Source: Tamarix chinensis
Lineage: Eukaryota > Streptophyta > Magnoliopsida > Caryophyllales > Tamaricaceae
DNA length: 64,000 nt
Direction of reading: 5' to 3'
Assembly (NCBI GenBank): GCA_030549775.1
Contig: CM060176.1
Span: forward strand, 98,633,815 to 98,697,814
Shown: piece by piece, positions 60,201 through 64,000 of the stretch
Position numbering within the stretch: the first letter of the stretch is position 1
How the letters are laid out: each line of letters starts with the position of its first letter
Made by a program: the position numbers and the translations under genes
The notes under the pieces: generated by a model
What the model saw: the letters and a program-made list of their open reading frames with translations, nothing else
Told to the model about the DNA's origin: nothing
The model's database searches: none

Positions 60201-62880
60201 TGTCCTGGTGTTGCTTCTGGAAACTGTATGACCATTGATTGTTACCATGCTGATGGATCTTATCAGCATGCTTCTTTAGAAATCCAAAATTGTGTTATCC
60301 ATCAAGGCTTATATATTGTGCTATTTTCCAGGAGATGGTGACCAAGGATTATCAAAATTGCAAGTTTCAACAGCCTTACCAGCAAGCTATGACCTACTGC
60401 TCATTGATACTGAGAGACCGTACATGGCCTTGGAATGAACAACTTGAAGCTCTTCCTCATTTGGAGGTTGATGATCTTGCTAAGTTTGTTCCCATGATGC
60501 TCTCGAGGACCTTACTGGAGTGTTACGTAGCTGGTTGTTAACTCGGATCATTCCTCTCTCTTAATTTACACACCTTGAATCTTTGTTTGTTGGCTTTTTC
60601 CTCATTATTTGCACTTCAGGCAATGTTGAGCCCAGTGAGGCAGAATCAATGATCAAGCACATTGAAGACGTCATCTTCATTGGTTCCCAACCTGTCTGTC
60701 AACCTCTATTCCCTTCCCAGCATGTGAGTAACAGAGTTGTTAAGTTGGAAAAAGGGGGAAATTATCACTATTCAGCACATGTGTTGAATGCAAAGGAAGA
60801 GAATTCTGCCCTTGTCCACTATATTCAGGTAAGGTGCTTGCCTCTGCTACGAGAACACTGAATATTTATATTCATCTATTGTTAAATTGTTACATGTGTA
60901 GATGTTTATATCTTCATATTCCTTCTTTCCTGATTGTCTTGGAAAATATCTATCCATTTGCTATACGGTCATACTTTTCTCTTCTCCTTGCTTGAATCAT
61001 CTACTGCCCAAAAATCTTAGAGGCTTAGACCAGCAGTGAAATTAGATAAGCTCTAATTTATTTGATGGTCTAATATTTTCGTTCTTTGATGAAACAATCA
61101 TGCAATGGTGTGGCGTTTCAGCATGTTTGAAATTATCAACATGGAGTCCTTTATTAGCCAGATATGCCCTTGTTTCTTCAGCGTTCAATTGATAAGTCAC
61201 TATTTGGCAGAATTCTGTCATATGATGATATCAAGAAGTTTCATAAGCCTCAAACCAGTGCGCCATGAACTACCAAATATTTATTCTTGCTTTTGCTTTA
61301 GCAAGGACTGGTTGCTGAGTGCTCAGTCCTAGCAAACCGCATCTCTTTCCCTCATTTGAATAGGCTTGTGGAATTCGGCTGAACCATACGAGACTTGATT
61401 GGATCTTATTGTCATAGATTTTAGAATTTATTGTTCCAGTGGGGCTAGTGCTGTTTTGAGTATCTCTTTAAGGCATTTGATACACTATTATATTCTTTTG
61501 GTATGAACATAGGGTCACCAAGATGATGTTTTGCGAAATGTGAAGCTTGAGCTATTCACTCTTGTAGCAAAGCAACCAACATTCTACCAACTCCGATCAG
61601 TTGAACAGCTTGGCTATATTACTGTGCTCATGAAGAGGTATGTTGAATGCTCTACCTTAGGTCTATCACTTGATGTCATACACTATGTAAGCTGTCCAAC
61701 TTTACTTAAATGTTCAAAGAAGTGCCTGAAATGAAATATGGTTTTGCAGAAATGATTTTGGCATCCGTGGGTTACAATTTATTATTCAGTCCACTGTAAA
61801 GGTATATAAACTAACATTTTTCTTTGCACCCTTCACTCCCTCTTGGTTCTGTAGAGTTGTGTGTATGTCAATGTTGTTTGGTCTTGACAGGGCCCGGGCC
61901 AAATTGACCAGCGTGTTAGGGCGTTTTTGGATACATTTGAATCTAATCTTCGTGAGATGACCATTGAAGATTTTAAGGTAAATCAAAGTTATTGGTTTCA
62001 TGGCTGTGTTCATTCAACAAACAGTGAATTGATCCATTCAGGCAGTACTGTACTGTATTGTAAAATGAAAGTATATGCTTTGATGCAAATTATTCTTGAT
62101 ATATTGTGGAATAGCACTCGGTGTCAATTATCGACTGCACAGCTAAACAGTTTGTTGTAGAGATCCCTGCCAATTGTCAGATTTCATTTGCACTTTTTAC
62201 TAGGCTATCAACATCTATAAAAACAACTGGTTTCAAAGGCGATAATGTTACTATAATGACATTTCAATGTGAAACATTTGATATTGCATAACTGATGCTT
62301 AAATTTTTGGCCCTTCTCATGCAAAAAGGTTATGATTTTAAATTATTTGATCAAAAACCCCTGTAATGTTTGTGGTTTTTTAATGTTTATTATTTCGATG
62401 TTCATCATTATTTTTGCCCATGATAGAGTAATGTACAAGCACTGATTGATATGAAGCTGGAGAAACACAAGAATTTGAGAGAAGAATCTAGATTCTATTG
62501 GGGAGAAATCGTTGATGGCACTCTTAAATTTGATAGAAAAGAATCGGAGGTATGTACTCTATCAAAAGAGGATGAGACAGTGTCATACCTTTGGAACTGC
62601 TATTTTACGCTACCTTCTTTTTCTGTAGGTCGCCGCTTTGAGGCAGCTAAGCCAACAGGAATTGATAGATTTCTTTAATGAATTCATCAAAGTTGGTGCG
62701 TCTCAGAGGAAGGCATTGAGTGTCGGAGTCTATGGAGCCTTGCATACATCCGAGTTTGAAGCTGATAAAACTGGCATGGAGCAAACTTCGTCGGTTCGAA
62801 TTGATGACATATTCAGTTTCAGAAGATCACAGGCTCTTTTCGGTTCTTTTAAAGGTGGAATTGGTCAGATGAAACTGTAG
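42265..62880 (+). CDS. IDE: Insulin-degrading-enzyme-like zinc metalloprotease (M16), 26 exons
   Basis: Exons: 42265-42390, 42496-42571, 44376-44443, 45280-45371, 45466-45539, 45640-45683, 46171-46222, 46877-46999, 47098-47210, 47284-47446, 47867-47959, 49170-49255, 54601-54687, 58518-58621, 58994-59096, 59255-59350, 59469-59658, 59817-59878, 60008-60112, 60332-60533, 60620-60828, 61513-61637, 61750-61801, 61891-61977, 62427-62549, 62629-62880. The total is 2907 bases in phase, 968 residues, matching plant IDE-type M16A proteases (about 970). The inverted zinc motif HFLEH is at residues 65-69 (Glu68 the catalytic base). The third ligand Glu146 is in EIKAVDSEHQKN. In the C-terminal half, LRSVEQLGY supplies Arg784 and Tyr791, equivalent to the substrate-binding Arg and Tyr of human IDE. 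Such enzymes enclose and cut short peptides; the Arabidopsis relative PXM16 is peroxisomal. Here the protein ends GQMKL, only weakly like a PTS1. All introns are GT-AG except intron 14 (GC-AG). Exon borders were placed by splice consensus plus family similarity. Confidence 0.95.
42572..44375 (+). other. Intron 2, which splits the zinc-motif Glu codon and holds a MITE
   Basis: The donor GTGATG follows the first base of the codon for Glu68; the acceptor TTTGCAG precedes its last two bases. A hAT-type MITE fills 682 of its 1804 bases. No other feature was seen. Confidence 0.85.
42964..43645. mobile_element. hAT-type MITE (GGGTC-rich) in intron 2
   Basis: The 682-base element has perfect inverted termini TAGGGATGGCAATGGGTC at both ends, followed by diverging GGGTCGGGTCTGGGTC-type repeats. 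The flanks carry an exact 8-bp duplication CACACAAG (42956-42963 and 43646-43653). The middle is AT-rich and non-coding. Termini and duplication length place it in the hAT superfamily as a non-autonomous copy. Confidence 0.93.
44975..45140 (+). repeat. Tandem duplication of about 104 bases in intron 3
   Basis: AGACATCATTTGCTCCTAGC (44975) and its copy at 45079 are each followed by ATGATGTAAATCTTTCATTG and GTTCTT. The period is about 104 bases with small differences. Confidence 0.75.
47410..47757 (+). repeat. Tandem duplication of exon 10 tail plus donor site
   Basis: The last 37 bases of exon 10 and the start of intron 10 recur 174 bases downstream. GGGGAAGG...TTGTTTTACGTATTGAAAT...TTTG followed by GTAGGTT is found at 47410-47452 and again at 47584-47625. 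The following intron sequence (TGACTGGTTTATTAA, CTGTATTTTGGAAT) is also duplicated. The second copy has one base deleted before the donor. Confidence 0.85.
48011..48200 (+). repeat. Diverged tandem duplication in intron 11
   Basis: TTCCATCTGCAGG (about 48011) and TTCCTTCTGCAGG (about 48121) start two similar stretches, both with ATGTGCTT-TTTGATA and AGTAAAAGGAACTA. The period is about 110 bases. Confidence 0.65.
49336..49502 (+). repeat. 84-base tandem repeat, two copies
   Basis: Two nearly identical copies of 84 bases begin TCTACTCAATGAACAAAAAA and end near AGGAACTGTTGCCTATTTT. The unit is divisible by three, which keeps a long but meaningless frame open across it. Differences are limited to a few bases. 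Confidence 0.9.
49976..50234 (+). mobile_element. CGATA-rich hAT-type MITE, copy 1
   Basis: The 259-base copy begins CAAGCCATAAAAC and ends TATTTAATTGTAGG. It is flanked by GGTTAGAG on both sides (49968-49975 and 50235-50242). Inside are GGGTGTTGCGAACAATATTT, ATATCGGTCAATAACTGATA and TATCAGCTGATAATGC. It is non-coding. The family terminus is CAnnCAATAAAA with an 8-bp target duplication. Confidence 0.9.
50299..50545 (+). mobile_element. CGATA-rich hAT-type MITE, copy 2
   Basis: The 247-base copy begins CGAGCAATAAAACC and ends TATTTAATTGTATG. Flanks are GAGGATAC (50291-50298) and GAGGATGC (50546-50553), one mismatch. It contains GGGTGTCGCGAACGATATTT and AAATATCGGCCGATAAATA. Confidence 0.88.
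51891..52124 (-). mobile_element. CGATA-rich hAT-type MITE, copy 3 (inverted)
   Basis: This 234-base copy is in the opposite orientation: it begins CATACAATGAAATATCAG and ends GTTTGATTGCTTG. It is flanked by exact CTTTTATG (51883-51890 and 52125-52132). Confidence 0.9.
53181..53447 (+). mobile_element. CGATA-rich hAT-type MITE, copy 4
   Basis: The 267-base copy begins CAAGCAATAAAATCG and ends TATTTAATTGTATG. Flanks are GCCCCATT (53173-53180) and GCCTCATT (53448-53455), one mismatch. Confidence 0.88.
53629..53780 (-). mobile_element. CGATA-rich hAT-type MITE, copy 5 (truncated)
   Basis: An inverted copy begins CATGCAATAAAATATCAG and contains GTATTGGCTGATACTTTAGG and GATATTTTTCGATAAA, then loses similarity at about 53780. 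No target duplication is seen. Confidence 0.65.
55158..56670. mobile_element. Possible old GACCC-rich hAT-type element
   Basis: The left part (55158-55350) and right part (56530-56670) are rich in GACCC and CCCAAAC words. The outer ends read TAGACCTGGTAACG and, in reverse complement on the right, TAGAGGCATCAAACGG, a form common at hAT MITE termini. No target duplication was found. The middle holds microsatellite and an unassigned stretch, so nested insertion is likely. Confidence 0.35.
55540..56030. repeat. ATT/ATA-rich microsatellite tract
   Basis: Degenerate runs of ATT, AAT and TATAATTA words, many forming short palindromes such as TTATAATTATAA. Confidence 0.8.
57586..57889 (+). mobile_element. 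CGATA-rich hAT-type MITE, copy 6
   Basis: The 304-base copy begins CAAGCAATAAAACCC and ends ATTTCATTGTATG. It is flanked by exact TGTATAAG (57578-57585 and 57890-57897). It lies in intron 13, whereas the other copies are in intron 12. It is the most diverged inside, with GGGGTGTCACAGTATCATGA replacing the usual block. Confidence 0.9.
57929..58442. mobile_element. GAGC-rich hAT-type MITE in intron 13
   Basis: The ends TAGGGCTATTAACGAG and, on the right in reverse complement, TAGGACTGTGGACAAAC form a diverged inverted repeat. The interior is full of GGCTCGTTTAACT, AACGAGCTGAACC and GCTCGCGAGCC words that can fold on themselves. No clear target duplication remains (GTCATTTG against TTTATTGA). 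Confidence 0.7.
58622..58993 (+). other. Intron 14, GC-AG type
   Basis: The donor reads AG/GCAAGT, the favoured form for GC introns, and the acceptor reads TTTAACAG. This is the only placement that joins GVR to IFWES in phase. The GT four bases further (CAA/GTTTTG) would break the frame. Confidence 0.85.
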
Positions 62881-63240
62881 GACAAACCAAAATGCCATCA
62901 TTAATGAGGAAATTTGGGGGCCCAAGGGAAGGTGCTTCTGTATGCTATATAGAATCTCCACTTTTTTCAAGCAATCATGTTATTTGCCCTACCAAAAACT
63001 GTTATCGTTTGGTAACATTGGCTTTATTTTTGTGGACCCATATCCCACACCATATCCTCAAAAATTTTTCGATGCGAAAGGCATCAGAAAACAGGAAGCA
63101 CCATCCAGCATGTTGACGTGGTCATTTATATGTTTATTTTTCTTGATGGTAATTTTGAATAAACTGGAGAATTTGTTGATGCAAGCATTGATGTGTTTGA
63201 CATGGGAGCTTACATCCCGAATTCTGGGTATTATTTAAAT
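62881..63240 (+). other. 3' untranslated region of the protease gene
   Basis: Non-coding sequence follows the TAG at 62878-62880. An AATAAA hexamer at 63158-63163 is a candidate poly(A) signal. The end of the transcript is inferred. Confidence 0.5.
63158..63163 (+). terminator. Candidate poly(A) signal AATAAA
   Basis: AATAAA lies 278 bases after the stop codon, a plausible distance for a plant 3' end. Plant signals are loose, so this is only a candidate. Confidence 0.4.
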
Positions 63241-64000
63241 TTTGATTTTTTAATTATTTAAGTTCATCGTTCATGTTCCATCAACGTCTAAATTTACACA
63301 ATTAATCATTCAGCTAAGAAATTTGAACTACGATGCATAATCCGGTGTTTATAGCAATTGAATGCTAATTACGACCAAAGGATTTGTAGGGCAAGTGTAT
63401 GGTGAAAGGTATCAATGACTGAGGGTTGTACAACTCTACTGAAGGTGAAATGTGAAGAGGATATAAGAAGGCCAACAAAGGATTTGATATGAGAGGAAGA
63501 TGAGTCCAGCGAGGTTAGACTTCAAAATCACCGGATGTTTGTTTTCCCTCTCGATAAGCAAAAACTTGAATCACACCAAATTATTTGCACGATTATAGCA
63601 TTTGGGTTACTATGATAGTAAAATTTTAAAAAATCTAAAATCATATAAACAGAGTCTCATGGATGTGACAACACTTTTTGTGCAAAATGTTTGCCTCATT
63701 ATATCAATCAGAAAATACCATTTCGTTCATACCACACGTGAAATGAGGTGACAAAAAGGGCACAGGGTAGTTCTTTATTATTTTTTTTCCTTGACTCTTG
63801 AGGCCTTTATTATAGGACTTAATTTCATCACATCAAATATGTTGAATCAATGAAGTATTAGGCCTGGTTGCATCAATTCTTTCCCAATATACATTTGTCG
63901 ATCTTATAGGTCAATCAACATTTTTTCTGATGATAACAAACTTAATTATAAATTTGACTTATCTTGTTAAGTGTGCATGTATATTATAGCAAAAACTAAA
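63241..64000. other. Downstream intergenic DNA, nothing recognised
   Basis: AT-rich sequence without coding motifs, RNA genes or clear repeats. Confidence 0.45.

Overview
The window is nuclear DNA of a flowering plant. It holds one intact intron-rich host gene, which encodes an insulin-degrading-enzyme-like M16 metalloprotease. It also holds a piece of chloroplast genome lying inside nuclear sequence, several layers of plant transposons, and AT-rich intergenic DNA full of decayed repeats. The species cannot be named from the sequence. The typical angiosperm gene order ndhD-ccsA-trnL-rpl32-ndhF and the plant-type protease gene fix the lineage only broadly.

Layout. 1-8187: a stack of related long elements whose ends read TGTAACACC...GGGGYATTWCA. 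They have alternating orientation and appear nested in one another. Two of them carry arrays of short hairpin monomers. 8188-17.9 kb: AT-rich DNA with decayed repeats, one hAT-type MITE with an exact 8-bp target duplication, and a possible further LTR-like copy near 15.1-17.66 kb. About 17.9-24.0 kb: a nuclear plastid insertion (NUPT) holding the 3' end of ndhD, an intact ccsA ORF, trnL-UAG, an intact rpl32 ORF, and an ndhF broken by a frameshift, a nonsense codon and probably a lost 3' end. 24.0-26.8 kb: decayed Ty1/copia integrase coding sequence and unassigned DNA. 26827-32173: a complete 5.35-kb LTR-like element with a 5-bp TTAAG duplication. 32.2-35.5 kb: AT-rich DNA without recognisable genes. 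About 35.5-42.0 kb: a decayed Mutator-like element with a plant-mobile-domain gene on + and a FAR1/MULE-type transposase on -. 42.1-63.2 kb: the protease gene.

The protease gene was reconstructed by hand as 26 exons with 2907 coding bases, in phase throughout, giving 968 residues with the HxxEH zinc motif, the third zinc ligand, and the C-terminal Arg and Tyr of the family. Intron 14 uses a GC donor. A TATA box lies 147 bases before the start codon, and a 35-codon upstream ORF ends three bases before it. Introns 2, 12 and 13 have been enlarged by hAT-type MITEs. One small family is present in five intact copies with 8-bp target duplications and one truncated copy, all within 8 kb.

The observations most worth a second look are: the tandem hairpin monomers in the LTR-like elements, whose stem sequences differ between monomers yet stay self-complementary; the MITE cluster in the protease introns; the partial duplication of protease exon 10 with a second, decoy 5' splice site; the upstream ORF; and the nested alternating stack at the left edge. 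All calls rest on reading the sequence and on knowledge of the families. No alignment or database search was run.
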